From: Tupaia tana
Taxonomy: Eukaryota; Chordata; Mammalia; Scandentia; Tupaiidae
Length of the DNA: 64,000 bases
Direction: 5' to 3'
Assembly (NCBI GenBank): GCA_026018925.1
Contig: JAKSZU010000026.1
Location: 17,537,127-17,601,126, forward strand
In this document: in pieces, positions 43,901 through 54,720 of the stretch
Numbering within the stretch: position 1 is the stretch's first letter
Layout: each line of letters starts with the position of its first letter
Notes under the pieces: model-generated
Seen by the model: only the letters and a program-made list of their open reading frames with translations
Databases searched by the model: none
Told to the model about the DNA's origin: nothing
Translations under genes and position numbers: made by a program

Positions 43901-44211
43901 TAGGTTGAGTATCCCTTATCTGAAATGCTTAAGACCAGAGTTGTTCTGAATTTCAGATTTTGGAATATTTGCATACATAAGGAAATACCTTAAGATGGAA
44001 CCCAAGCCTAAACACAATATGCATTTATGTTTCATATATACTTTGTGTGTATAACTGAAAATAATTTTATATATATTTGTATTACAGCATTTTGACTATA
44101 ACATGAGGTCAGGTGCAGAATTTTCCATTTAGAACATCCTATCCCTGCTCAAAAGTTTTGGATTTTGGAAAATTTTGGATTTCAGATGTTCAGATTAGGA
44201 GATTCAGCGGT
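43901..44211 (+). mobile_element. MER2-like Tigger (TcMar) nonautonomous element
   Basis: Starts 'TAGGTTGAGTATCCCTTATC' then 'TGAAATGCTTAAGACCAGAG'; ends 'GGATTTCAGATGTTCAGATT', a decayed inverted terminus. TA occurs at both flanks. No coding capacity. Confidence 0.78.
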
Positions 44212-44399
44212 ATATGTGTATGGGAGTGTGTGTGTAGTGCACACATCTATTTATAAACAAAGAGAAAACCTACAGGGCTAATGATGTTGAATGGGGTTGA
44301 AGTCAATGATTTTCCAGTTCATGCATTCACAAAAAGTCACCAAACATATATGGAGCCCTTTCTCCAAAACTGCAATGGACTTTCACACATTATTTAATG

Positions 44400-44575
44400 T
44401 CGGTTGCTTAAGAATCATTTTGATATTCTTGTTGAAATCTATACCCCTCCTCCCCATCCCCCAAGAGAATCTGATTCAGCAGGTCTGGGCTGGGATCCAG
44501 AGATTTGAGTTGTTAACAAGGGTCTCAGGATTTGATGATCAAGAAAGTTTTCTGGACACATTTTGAGAAACTCCT
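44400..44575 (+). mobile_element. MER5A-type hAT-Charlie element
   Basis: 'GAGAATCTGATTCAGCAGGT', 'CTGGGCTGGGATCCAGAGAT' and 'ACACATTTTGAGAAACTCCT' match MER5A from mid-element to the right terminus. Confidence 0.75.
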
Positions 44576-44835
44576 TTTCATCAGCCTGATAACATGAAGA
44601 ATTAGATCCGAGAGGTAAAGCATTTGTCTAAAGTCACCCAGCTAGATGATGGCAGAAGTGAGTCCTTCTCTCTCTGTCTCATCCTCTTGGCAAGATCCAA
44701 CAACTACTATCGACCAGGTGTGAAGGCCATTGCTCTTCTTTACTGTGTCCTTAAGTCCCCAACAAAAATCAGATGCTCTGTGACTGTTGATAGAATAGGG
44801 CTGAATTTAAACGTGGTCTGAATCCAGCCCAACAT

Positions 44836-45057
44836 TTTAAAAACACACCGTACATGTCTGCACATATGCCCCAAATCCCAACAGATGGAGAGATGGAGGA
44901 GAAGGGATTGTGGCATGACCATAACCCATGGGGAGTGCTTTCTCCTTCTCCCTCTCTCTCTGTCTCTGTCTGTATGTCTGTCTGTCTCTGTCTCTCTCTG
45001 TCTCTCTCTCTCTCTCTCTGGGGTATGCACATGCCCTCTGGCAAAAGAGAAAAAAAG

Positions 45058-45095
<38 letters not shown>

Positions 45096-45132
45096 GTATG
45101 CACATGCCCTCTGGCAAAAGAGAAAAAAAGAA
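44836..45132 (+). mobile_element. SINE S1-related, 5'-truncated, with an internal tandem duplication
   Basis: The head is missing. Body from 'ACATATGCCCCAAATCCCAA' on, a CT tract, then the terminus 'GGGTATGCACATGCCCTCTG' occurs twice (45021-45059 and 45094-45132, identical over 39 bp), each preceded by (CT)n. The period is 73 bp. Confidence 0.88.
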
Positions 45133-45169
45133 GGAACTGAATTACAGTGAATCAAATGTTACAGTTGAA

Positions 45170-45300
45170 GAGGGACTTGGAGATCTTCCAATCTAATCGT
45201 CCTGTTGTACAGCCCGACAAACTGAGCTTCAGATGGTAGAAGGTGATAGTCCTCATTTACACAGAGAACAAAGGCCAGGATTCTCAACTCGGCACACATT
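45170..45300 (-). mobile_element. MIR-type remnant, antisense
   Basis: 'CAGCCCGACAAACTGAGCTT' and 'AACAAAGGCCAGGATTCTCA' fit antisense MIR/MIR3, strongly decayed. Confidence 0.5.
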
Positions 45301-45780
45301 GCTTTTCAGATGTTTCACCAAAAGGACATGCTAAAGAAACCTGGCATGCATTCCGCTCAGTAGTAAACTGAAGCCAAGAGCGCTCAAATCCAGCCTAGTT
45401 CCCATGACACTGTAAATCTTGGCATTATGTTCAACACGATGGGGAAGCAGAGTTACCAAAATCATCGTGAAATCAGTCCTTCCTTGGTCTGGCAAAATCG
45501 CTCTCAACCTGTCACACTATCATTCCATATGATGGCCCTCGGAGCAGTCTAAACAATCCCATTCTATAATTTTTTAAAAATCCCATTGCTAAGATCCCCG
45601 GCTCCTGTTAGTGAAGGGAGCAGCTGCTAGGTAGGATAACAGAATGCCGGACGTGTGAGATGGTAGGGCCAGCAGCACAATGAGCCATTACGAGTTCTGT
45701 TTATTTTATTTGGACCACACTTCTTAGAAAAGGGAAATTAAAGGCTGGAGTCTGCACCCTCTAAACTTTTCTAGACAATT
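45301..45780. other. Repeat-free block, possible conserved noncoding DNA
   Basis: Balanced composition, no assignable repeat. 'ATGAGCCATTACGAGTTCTG' and neighbouring text look unlike the repeat-rich surroundings. No coding signal. Confidence 0.3.
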
Positions 45781-45796
45781 CATAGTTCTTTAGTTC

Positions 45797-46053
45797 TTTT
45801 TTTTTTTTTTTTTTAAGGTTTTGTCATAGGGCATGTGTGCTTGCCAGAGAGAGACAGTGAGAGGGAAAGTGAGAAATCAGCCTCCCAGAGGAGATAACCA
45901 TGTGGCAATCCCGTCTCCTCCACTCTCCTCCTGGGATTTTGGGCATGCACCCACATATGCTTGGTGTGATTTTCAAGCCATCAGGTCTGGGACTCCAACC
46001 ATGGACCACCATATGAGAGTCTAGCACCTTAACCACCATACCACACACTAGCT
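45797..46053 (-). mobile_element. SINE S1, long form
   Basis: T tract, 'GTCATAGGGCATGTGTGCTT', 'GAGAAATCAGCCTCCCAGAG', head with 'GGGACTCCAACCATGGACCA' ending 'ACACACTAGCTC'. Possible short duplication around CATAGTYC. Confidence 0.9.
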
Positions 46054-46104
46054 CACCCATAGTCCATCTTTTTTTTTACATAAAAGATTAACTCATAGTC
46101 CTTC

Positions 46105-46295
46105 TAAGCATATAATCAGCTCCTACACTTCCTAGCTGAGGAACATTTGGCAAATGGCTTGGTTTCCATGTTCCTTGATTTCCTCAAATGAAGAATAAGG
46201 GTGGGAATGAAAGCAGCTACCTCTTGATGTGAGGAGATTGAAAAGAACAATCTCCATAAATTGCCAAGCATGGAGTATGTGTTCAATAAATGTTT
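46105..46295 (+). mobile_element. MIR
   Basis: 'TACACTTCCTAGCTGAGGAA', 'CATTTGGCAAATGGCTTGGT', 'GATTTCCTCAAATGAAGAAT' and 'GGAGTATGTGTTCAATAAAT' give core to 3' end. Confidence 0.78.
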
Positions 46296-46989
46296 TACGT
46301 GTGGTGCCATTTGCAGTTCATACCCTGGAAATACATTTTTTTTTTTCATTTAGTTCTTTGGGTAATAGATTTAAGGTCTATAGATCCCATAGCATAGTTT
46401 CTCTGCAGCTAAGTTTGAGAAAGCTGACTCGGGTTATGTTTTCTCAGGGCCCATAAAACCACCACCGTGGATGAATTGAAGGTAAAGTTCTCTGTCAAAG
46501 CCAAAAACACTGAACTTCCTTCCTTTATTCCCCTCTGGGATACATATACCATTTTCTGCTTAAAGGTAGATGAAACAGAGGAATTAAGTAACTGAGGCAG
46601 AGAGAATGCGGAAATCAGTAAGAGAACGTGTCCCAAGAGAAAATCTAAAAATCTCTCCCAAACCATTCTCAGAGAATTCCAAGGCTGGAGAATACTCAGG
46701 GCAACCTGGCTTTGCTTAAGAATCACCTGTGGCATGCACAAGGGGACCTGGGGACATGAACCAGGAACTTCCCACACGGTTTCTTCACTGGGGAGCGATG
46801 AAAACCATGATTGGTGAGAGTATTTTCTCAAGTTAAGTCTTGTATTTAGAACAAACATGGGGGGCATCCCAGCCCCTCTCTTTAATCTCTAGATTGTGGA
46901 GAACCATGGGGTATCCTATGGGAGACCATTTGAACTTTAGTCAAGGAGTACCCCCTCCTACACTCCGGCCTTTTCCTTGCCCAAGCAGA
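46296..46989. other. Intergenic sequence, no gene recognised
   Basis: A 152-codon minus-strand frame (46409-46867) starts with ATG but lacks any recognisable domain or composition bias. I treat it as chance, though it is the longest frame in the window not explained by a repeat. Confidence 0.35.
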
Positions 46990-47230
46990 GCTCAGAAAAC
47001 AGCTAAAACTAAACTGAGGAATAGAAGCGGCCATTAAAATATTAGCAGACCATTAATATTGACTTGGCTGGGAACTTTTTTCCCCTTTTGTAAGACCGAA
47101 ATGGCTTTAATATCTCTGATCATAACTTCTGATCCAGGACCCAGTTCTGGTACTTTACATCTGCTGGTGAGCAACTCTGTTAAATGGCTATTAAACTCCC
47201 AATAGCTGGCACCACTCAACGTTATCAAGA
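46990..47230. other. Candidate conserved noncoding block
   Basis: Repeat-free, with 'GGCCATTAAAATATTAGCAG' and 'ACCATTAATATTGACTTGGC', several TAAT/ATTA cores close together and a CpG or two. Regulatory role is speculation. Confidence 0.3.
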
Positions 47231-47734
47231 TCTTTCATCTGAAAAAGCCCCAACACAGGGCCTTTTCCTCCTTTTTGCATGTGGTTACTCAGGACTTGGA
47301 AGCAAATGGGGTTAATGTTTCAAAGCTTTTGGAGATATTTGGATAAGTATACCTGATAGTCTAGATTCTAGGGGCTTGGGAGACAGAGCGTTTATGTGTA
47401 TACATTTTACGGGGGAGACTTTGCTATGGCCCTTAGAATGGAGGTCCCAATTGTGGCAGGAAATAAGATTGTATACAGATGGGGGCAGATCTAGTGACAG
47501 GCTGTTCTCTGAGCAAGCTGACACTTGAGCAGACGTCCTGGAAGGGAAGAAAAACTACAAGCTCAGCGTGAGAGCATGACCTTCCTCTTGTCTGATTGTT
47601 GACCTTCCCTAACACCTTGGTAATGAAGTGACCCTACAGATGCTCAGTTGATATTTAGCAAAGTTCAACTCATCTCTCTGTCTAAGTCATAGAGAACTTC
47701 CAATTCCCAAGGCAAAATACAGGGGAAAGCAGAA
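47231..47734. other. Intergenic sequence, no gene recognised
   Basis: Nothing assignable. Confidence 0.4.
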
Positions 47735-47930
47735 ACTGACTAGGCAGAATCAGAAGACAGACCTGAGTTTGCTAAGCTACTCACTAGCTCTAAGGCTTTG
47801 GGCAAATGACTTAAGTTATCTAAGCTTCTGTTTCTCCATTCATAAAAAGAAGGTGATGGTGTCTTCAAATGATGTTAATGTTGTAATGTATAAGAGCACT
47901 CAAGAAAAAAATTGCATCTGAGGTTGTTGA
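47735..47930 (+). mobile_element. MIR
   Basis: 'GGCAGAATCAGAAGACAGAC', 'TTTGGGCAAATGACTTAAGT' and 'TCTGTTTCTCCATTCATAAA' follow MIR order. Confidence 0.82.
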
Positions 47931-48348
47931 AGTTACTATTTTGTTGGTTCAAGATGCCAACATATTCAAGTTTTATTCTCTGGAAAGAAAAACCCCTTGG
48001 GATGCTGAGAGTCAGGACTATACCCCCAAAGACTTTATTAATACTTTAATTAAGATCTTTATGTCTTTGAGGGACAGAAATCCAACTCAAATGGGTTTAA
48101 GAAAATAAAAATAGTTCATTGCTTTACATAATTAAAAACTCTAAGAGTAGAACTGCCTGCTTTCAGACAGAATTGGATCCAGGCACTCAAAAGACATCAT
48201 TTAGTTTCAGTTTCTCTTCTTACCTTCTTTTTCCTGTTTGAATTTTCTTGAAAAATGACAGATTCATTTTCACACTCCATTAACCTGGCAAGCGCAGCAG
48301 AAAGAGGATGCCAGTTGTTCCATAGCTCCAGTAAAAAACCAAGGGCCT
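47931..48348. other. Intergenic sequence, no gene recognised
   Basis: Nothing assignable. Confidence 0.4.
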
Positions 48349-48630
48349 GGGACCAGCAGTTGGCATAATGGCTATGTGGCTGGACTCCCATGTAATCGAC
48401 CATGGTTCAAGTCCCGGACCTGGTAGCTTAAACTCACACCAGGTGCATGTGCATGCATGCCCAAGATCCCAAGAGGAGAATGGAGGAGAAGGGACTGTGG
48501 CATGGTCATCCTCCCTGGGGTGGGGGGGTGATTTCTTGGTTTCTTTCTCTCTGTCTCTGTCTTTCTGGTAAGCGCACGCACCCTATAGCAAAAACCTCTT
48601 AAAAAAAAAAAAACAAACAAAAAAAAAAAC
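48349..48630 (+). mobile_element. SINE S1, long form
   Basis: 'GGGACCAGCAGTTGGCATAA' head, 'GGTTCAAGTCCCGG' B box, terminus 'CACCCTATAGCAAAAACCTC' and an A tail containing CAAACAAA. Confidence 0.93.
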
Positions 48631-49134
48631 AGGGTCTCCCCACAATGGCTCTGTTGGGCAGTTGGGCAGCGTAGATTAATGCAGCTTTGCACCAATCAAT
48701 CACCATGACCATAGAGAAGTGGAATTCTCATTGGCTAGGCTGAGTCATGTGCCTTTTTATTGAGCCTTCCTTGTGCCTGAAATCACAGGGATTAAGAATG
48801 GGGTAGAGAGACTCCTAGAAGGAAATCAAGATACTTTTGGTAAAGGGCAAGAGAATGGAATATGAGGAAAAGAAAATAAGAGTTATACCCTCCACAATGA
48901 GTGTTCAGGTAGGTTGGACAACTCACCAAACTCAAAGTCCTGTAGGAACAGAGCCTCCCACTCTATCCCTCTCCTGTAATGAGCCCCCGATTGGCTTTCT
49001 CTCCCACCTTGTCTCACTTCTACACTCCTTCTGGGATTGCATCTTAAATTAATTACTTCGAACGAAATCCCCGTCTCATCAGAGTCACCATCTTAAATCT
49101 GGTCATCTAGAAACAGTTTGAGCCACTTTTTCCC
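48631..49134. other. Intergenic sequence, no gene recognised
   Basis: Nothing confidently assignable; its 3' part may belong to the following L2. Confidence 0.4.
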
Positions 49135-49685
49135 CATGTGAAACCTATCATGGCTCTCAGAAAGGACCAGATTTCCCCACACAAACCACAAGGTTCTCCA
49201 AGGTTGGGTCTCTGTGGACTGCTTTGGCTTCATCACCTGCTCTCTACAAGCTTCTTGGAACGCCCTAAAAATACCATAGTGGGGCCTGCCTCTGAGTCTT
49301 TAAACATGCTGTTCCATCTGCCAGGAACTCCCTTCTGACCCCCATCAGCCCAAGCAGTCTCATTTTGATCTAGTGAACTCTTATCCTTAAGAAGAATTCA
49401 AGAATTTCCTTATGAACCTCTTCTGAACACTGGCCTCTGCTACAGTCCTGTAAGCAAGATGAGGTATCTACTCCTAGTGCCGCCATTTTTCCCTGTGTAC
49501 ACCTTGACTAGAACATCTGCCACACCACAGCATGCTAATTGTTGACACGGACATCTTTCCTACTAGATAACGAGACTCTTGAGAGGAATGACAGCACCTT
49601 CTTTTATCCTCAAGTCATACATAGCTCAGTGACTAGCAAGCTACAAGTCATTACCAAATGCTTGTTGAATAAGTTAACAAGTGAG
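49135..49685 (+). mobile_element. L2 LINE 3' region
   Basis: 'ACATGCTGTTCCATCTGCCA', 'GGAACTCCCTTCTGACCCCC', 'CTAGATAACGAGACTCTTGA' and 'ACCAAATGCTTGTTGAATAA' follow the L2 ORF2-tail and 3' UTR order over about 550 bp. Confidence 0.8.
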
Positions 49686-49997
49686 TACTCTGAAGAGTGT
49701 AGGAAATATGAACAGCCACTCCCACCTCTCTTCCCACTACTGGCTTCCTAACAAAGAAAAATTTAAATATTTCAAAAGGGCTCTGAATTTAATAGAAAGT
49801 GGAGGTGTATTGGAAAACCTCAGCTCGCTGGCTGCGAAGTTCATATTGAATTATGACTATGAAAGATGCTTTGTCAACTGCTAAGTACCAAGGATATTCC
49901 CGGTGGTGTTTTTGTTACAAAATAGTATCAACGATTTAGAAACAAGGGAAGTGACAGGTAGAGTTAGAATGAAGTTCCTGACTTTTGTCTCCATTAT

Positions 49998-50240
49998 TTT
50001 TTGGCTTTTCTGTTGTTTACTTATTTCATAAGACTGAGACAAAGAGACAGAGAGGCAAGTACCTTCAGTAGGGTCTCATGCCACAAAACACCTTCCTACG
50101 CCACTCCCACCTTCCCAACCAGGCTAGTTCATGGACACACATGCCCAGCACATATGGACCAACCAGGACACCAAACCCATGGGCTTTCTTACACATGCAA
50201 CATTTCTTGAACTACATGTCACCACCAGATAGCCAAGCCA
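49998..50240 (-). mobile_element. SINE S2
   Basis: 'TTTACTTATTTCATAAGACT', 'GACAAAGAGACAGAGAGGCA', 'GGGTCTCATGCCACAAAACA' and 'CACATGCCCAGCACATATGG'. Right end degraded. Confidence 0.6.
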
Positions 50241-50274
50241 GTCTTGTCTCCATATTTCCAGCATAAAAGTGGAC

Positions 50275-50530
50275 TTTTTTTTTTTTTTTTTTTGAGAGGT
50301 TTTTCTGCGATAGGGCGCGTGCACTCGCCAGACAGAGACAGAAAGCGAGAAATCACCCCCTAGGGGGGATGGCCATGCTGCAATCTCTTCTCCTCCATTC
50401 TCCTCTCGGGATCTTGGGCACGCACGCACACGTGCCTGGCGTGAGTTTTAAGCCACCAGGTCCAGGACGCGAACCACAGTCAACTACGTGAAAGTCCAGC
50501 GACATAGCCATTACGCTAACTGCTGGTCCC
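50275..50530 (-). mobile_element. SINE S1, long form, young-type
   Basis: T tract, 'GATAGGGCGCGTGCACTCGC', and a head ending 'GCCATTACGCTAACTGCTGG' with many CpGs. Flanked by AAAGTGGAC and GAAGTGGAC. Confidence 0.95.
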
Positions 50531-50654
50531 GAAGTGGACATCTTTTTAAAGCAAGAAAACCCTAAAAACAGAGACACTGGTAATAGGCAGTTCAAGGCTT
50601 TGTAAGAGTTTAAAGACAGAAGGATCGGAATTTAACAGACCCTAAAAGCAGCTG

Positions 50655-50830
50655 CCACTTGAGTGCTTTATGCTACATTCCTTCCATACGTAATCCATGA
50701 ACCTCATAGCTATTACATAATTTTTCACAAATATGTTAGCTTCAGTTTATAGATAAGGACATGGGCATTCATAAGGGTTAAGGCACTCATCCAGGAAAAG
50801 GTTGAGCTCAGATTCAAAACCAGATAAAGC
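50655..50830 (-). mobile_element. MIR, antisense
   Basis: 'AGTTTATAGATAAGGACATG' and 'GTTAAGGCACTCATCCAGGA' then 'GAGCTCAGATTCAAAACCAG' are antisense MIR. Confidence 0.75.
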
Positions 50831-50897
50831 TGACCCTAGAACTTTCCATCATTTAGATTCCACTGTCTCTCAGAAATGAAGAAACGTGTTCTGTGAA

Positions 50898-51107
50898 AGT
50901 TCTGTGCACCAATCACTTACATATTTTAGTCCTCATAGAAACCCTGCAAGGCATCTTCAGTGATCATTTTCCCTATTTTGCAGATGAGGAAACTTTAATA
51001 TAAGCTAAGACACTTCTAAGGTCAGAGGTCAAATGAGAACTCTGCCCTTTTGAATATCAGGGTGCATGTTCTTACAATTATCTTTCTCTTTCTTGACTCT
51101 GGCTGAT
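50898..51107 (+). repeat. 210-bp direct repeat, copy 1
   Basis: Identical to 51408-51617 except for two differences I can see (GCCC context CTCTG/CTCCG, and GGGTG/GGGGG). The unit is antisense MIR plus unique sequence, ending at 'GACTCTGGCTGAT'. Copy 1 is immediately followed by the S1. Confidence 0.95.
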
Positions 51108-51390
51108 GGCCAGCCAGGTGGCTTGTGGTTACGGTGGCCAGATCCCACATGGCCAACTGTGCAGTTCGAGTCCGGGACTTGGTGGCTTGAAAATATGTCT
51201 GTGCATGCCCAATGTTTCAAGAAGAAATGGAGGAGAAGATTACAGCACAACCATCTTGTTGTGGAAGGGGGGGTGGTCTCACTCTATACCCCCCAACCCC
51301 ATCTGTCTCTCTCTGGCAAGCACACGTGTTCTATAGCAAATTAAAAAAAAAAAAGAAAAGAAAAGAAAGAAAAAGAAGAAGAAGAAGAAA
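51108..51390 (+). mobile_element. SINE S1, long form, bracketed by the 210-bp repeats
   Basis: Begins right after copy 1 ('GGCCAGCCAGGTGGCTTGTG'), has a B box 'AGTTCGAGTCCGGG', a terminus 'GTTCTATAGC' and an AAAG/AAG-rich tail. Clearly diverged from the young S1 copies, unlike the nearly identical flanking repeats. Confidence 0.9.
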
Positions 51391-51407
51391 AACTGATATT
51401 ACCAAGG

Positions 51408-51617
51408 AGTTCTGTGCACCAATCACTTACATATTTTAGTCCTCATAGAAACCCTGCAAGGCATCTTCAGTGATCATTTTCCCTATTTTGCAGATGAGGA
51501 AACTTTAATATAAGCTAAGACACTTCTAAGGTCAGAGGTCAAATGAGAACTCCGCCCTTTTGAATATCAGGGGGCATGTTCTTACAATTATCTTTCTCTT
51601 TCTTGACTCTGGCTGAT
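51408..51617 (+). repeat. 210-bp direct repeat, copy 2
   Basis: Second copy, offset exactly 510 bp from the first. Preceded by 'AACTGATATTACCAAGG', which is neither S1 nor copy 1 upstream sequence. Confidence 0.95.
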
Positions 51618-51637
51618 TTTAGAAACCACAGAGGGAG

Positions 51638-51922
51638 CTTTTTATGTTTTTTTGTTTGTTTGTTTGTTTGTTTGCTAGAAGGTGCATGCACATAGTGGGG
51701 GGAGAGAAGGGTAAGGGTAAGAAAGTACCCCCCCACACACGCATTGAGGATGGCCATGCTACAATTGCAGCCGCTGCATTCCTCCCACTTTGGGGATGTG
51801 GGGCATGCATGCATATGTTTCCATCATGTTTCTCAAGCCACCCGGTCCAGAACTCAAAACATGCTGTCGGCCATGAGGGATCCAGCCGCCTTAACCATAA
51901 CCACCATGCCACTGGCTGACCT
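51638..51922 (-). mobile_element. SINE S1, long form, diverged
   Basis: GTTT-rich tail, 'CTAGAAGGTGCATGCACATA', 'GAGGATGGCCATGCTACAAT', head with 'CCAGAACTCAAAACATGCTG' ending 'CATGCCACTGGCTGAC'. Begins about 20 bp after copy 2 of the direct repeat. Confidence 0.85.
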
Positions 51923-54127
51923 GAGAGAACATTTGAAAAAGTGTCAATCTCCAGACCCATCCTCTCAAAGTCTGATAAAATAATTGCCATTACAAAGAAA
52001 CAAGTGTGGAAGCAAATTAGGTGGATCCATGTGAAGAGGAGAGGACATCTTTGTCTAACCTAAGCACTAAAGAGAAATTCGTACGGATTCCTGCAAATGC
52101 ACATCCACTATCCCAATGCTGACAAGTCTGAAACTGAAGAAATGGAAAAATCTGGCCTTGAATCAGAAGGAGAGCAGAGACCAGAGCTGTGGCCAGAAAG
52201 AGAGCAGAGAGGGGAGTCATGAGAGAGAGAAAAAAAAAAATTAAACCATGAGCTTACTTTAAGGTGCCAGTCTCAAAAGCAACTCTCTTGAGCTGATTTA
52301 AGTAAGTGATCACACAGCAACATAAGTGGTTACTTGGCAACCATGAAATGAGAGGAATATGTTCTGTCATAAATACTGCATGTGTATAGCTATAGATGTA
52401 TGTATATGTAAAGAGTTTAAATAAAACTGTATGAATATCATAGTAATATACCATGTTTATTGTGCCTATGTAGAAAGGATGAATATATATCCATATATTT
52501 TAATATAATATGATCCTATTTGTATATGTAGTTTGAGAATACATAAATATATAGAAGGATGTTCAACAAAATATTAATAGAGGTGGGATTTGAAGGGACT
52601 TTTCCCTCTCCTTCCTTCCTTGCGTAAATATTTATTGAGTTCTACTTTGTCCCAGATACCATCTTTCTTCCTCAGATCTTTTTTTAAATTGTTTGAAAAG
52701 TCTAAAAACATGTGCTTATTTTTACCTTGCGACATTATTTGAAAATAAAATGGTCTCTTGTCAAAATCCCAAGAACCACAGATGGGACGTTAATGACATA
52801 TAGGAGACCCAGGAGAAGAGAAGAGACAGGCGAGAAGGAGGGCCAAACACACAGACCTCTCCTGCCTCCTCTCCCGGCCTTTTTTTTTTTTTTTTGGTCG
52901 GGGGTCACCATCTGTAGATTTGTTCTGCACACAAAAATAAAGCCATCCATCTCCCTTACTGTGGTGTCATATAAGCTCAGGAAAAACCGCAGTGCTCAAG
53001 GGGGGCCCTCAGTGGGAAAAGCACTTATCTGCCTCAGCCGAGTTCAGAGCTGCCCTGAAGGCATCCTTTCCTAGACTCAGGGGGTGGGTTTTGTTTATCC
53101 CCCTGGCACACAATGAAATGTCGGGAACACATGCTCAGGGTGAGGTGGGGCCGACAGAGGTTAAAAATGGAACAGTGGCTTTGATCCCCAGCCAACACCA
53201 ATGACGCTCGGGGTTGAGGCCAGAGTGAGACGTCATGTTCCCTCACTCTGTCTCCACAGAAGGTGCAGACAGTCCCCTCCTGCCTCCAAAAACAGACCAA
53301 GCCCTAGACTGGAAAATGGACAAGAGGTCTCAGACAAGGATTTGAGACTAGGGAACTAGGAGAAGCAGGCCTCCTATGGGGAGGGCAGGGGGCTTTCTCT
53401 ACTCTCAGAGGGAAACCTTGATCCTAATCTGATAGTGCCAGGACTGGGAATGGAATCTTCAGCGTCTTCTGGAGAGAAGACAATTGTTGGAAGCCAAGGA
53501 ATCTCAGTCCCTCTTCTGACTAATCCGTGGCTGCCATTTTGTAATCGCCTCCTTGGACTCTTAGTATGCTCAGAACTTCTGTTCATCTCTGTACCCTGCA
53601 TTCACACAGAAAATGAGTGTTGAGAATCTTGTCTTTTCCAAAACTGGGCTGAGTGCGGGAAACTAACAAAGAAGAGCATCCAGGCGCTGTCCTTCTGGAT
53701 ATTAATGTGTGGTGGGAAAGAGGCATGGAAAAGACAGCTGCATCATGGCAGGATAAGTGTTCTGAGGAGAGTGAATAAAGGATGCAGGAGACCACCATGG
53801 AGGAAGTAACCCAGGTCTAGTAGGGAAGGAGCCTTAAAGAAGGATTGAGATATCTAATTGAGGCCTGGAGAATAAAACTAAGAACTCACAAGGTAAAAGA
53901 AATGAGAGAAGAGTGACCAAGTCCCAGGAACAGTATCTGTGCTCGAGAAATACAGAGTATAGACTGGAGAGGCCTAAAAGAATGAAGTATGGGTGTGAGC
54001 TAAGAGAGAATGTGTAGTCTGTGACGACGACAAAAATGACCTGGTTGCCTCACTCTTGGTTACTTTCACTATCAAATCACCAACTGCTTCTCAGGGGATT
54101 AGATAGAGGAGGAAAGAAAAAAACTTG
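51923..54127. other. Longest repeat-poor stretch, no gene recognised
   Basis: About 2.2 kb. 52440-52570 is AT-rich with TATA runs. 52625-52670 has an old 'TTTATTGAGTTCTACTTTGT' remnant. 52800-53450 is GC-richer with a CRE-like 'GACGTCA' at about 53230. A 120-codon plus-strand frame (52712-53074) lacks any domain. No gene supported. Confidence 0.4.
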
Positions 54128-54478
54128 TCTTAGTCCCTTGTGCTTACTGTAACAAACTACCATAAACTGGGTGGTTTATAAACAGTAGAAATCTATTTCA
54201 CACAGTTCTGGAGGCTGGGAAGTCTAAGATCAAAGCACCGACAGATTCCCATCTGGTGAGGGTTCCACTTCCTGTTCATAGATGTCTTTGTGTTATAATC
54301 TCACATGGCAGCATGGACAAATGAGCTTTCTTGGTCCTCTTTCATAAAGACAATCATGAAAGTCCCCTCCTCATGACTTAATCACTTTGCAAAGAACCCA
54401 TCTCCTAAAACTATCACCTCGGAGATCACAATGTCAATTTAGGAATTTGAGGCAGGACAAAATTTAGGCCATAGTTAA
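54128..54478 (-). mobile_element. MaLR LTR (MST/MLT1 type), antisense
   Basis: 'CTTAGTCCCTTGTGCTTACT', 'GTAACAAACTACCATAAACT', 'CAGTTCTGGAGGCTGGGAAG' and 'CTCATGACTTAATCACTTTG' are the antisense order of these LTRs, ending 'AAATTTAGGCCATAG'. Solitary, noncoding. Confidence 0.88.
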
Positions 54479-54486
54479 AAAAAAAA

Positions 54487-54720
54487 ATTTTTAAAGTTTT
54501 GAGAGATTTTTGCTATAGGGCACATGCACTTGCCAGAGAGAAATAGAAAGTGAGAAATCACCCCCCACCGCAATCCCTTCTCCCCAATTCTCCTCTCAGG
54601 ATTTTGGCCACCCATGCATACGCGCCCACCATGAGTTTTAAGCCACTGGCTTGGGACTCGAACCATGGTCGACTATGTGGGAGTCCAGTGACGTAACCAT
54701 TACACCATCTGCTGGTCCCA
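54487..54720 (-). mobile_element. SINE S1, long form, somewhat shortened
   Basis: Begins at the LTR edge. 'TTGCTATAGGGCACATGCAC' and 'AGAAATCACCCCCCACCGCA' (missing the usual 'GGGGAGGATGGCC' stretch), with head 'CCATCTGCTGGTCCC'. Confidence 0.92.

Noticed and set aside
46409..46867. 152-codon minus-strand frame starting with ATG.
   Set aside because: No domain, no codon bias that I can see, no splice or promoter context. Single frame lengths of this order occur by chance in 64 kb.
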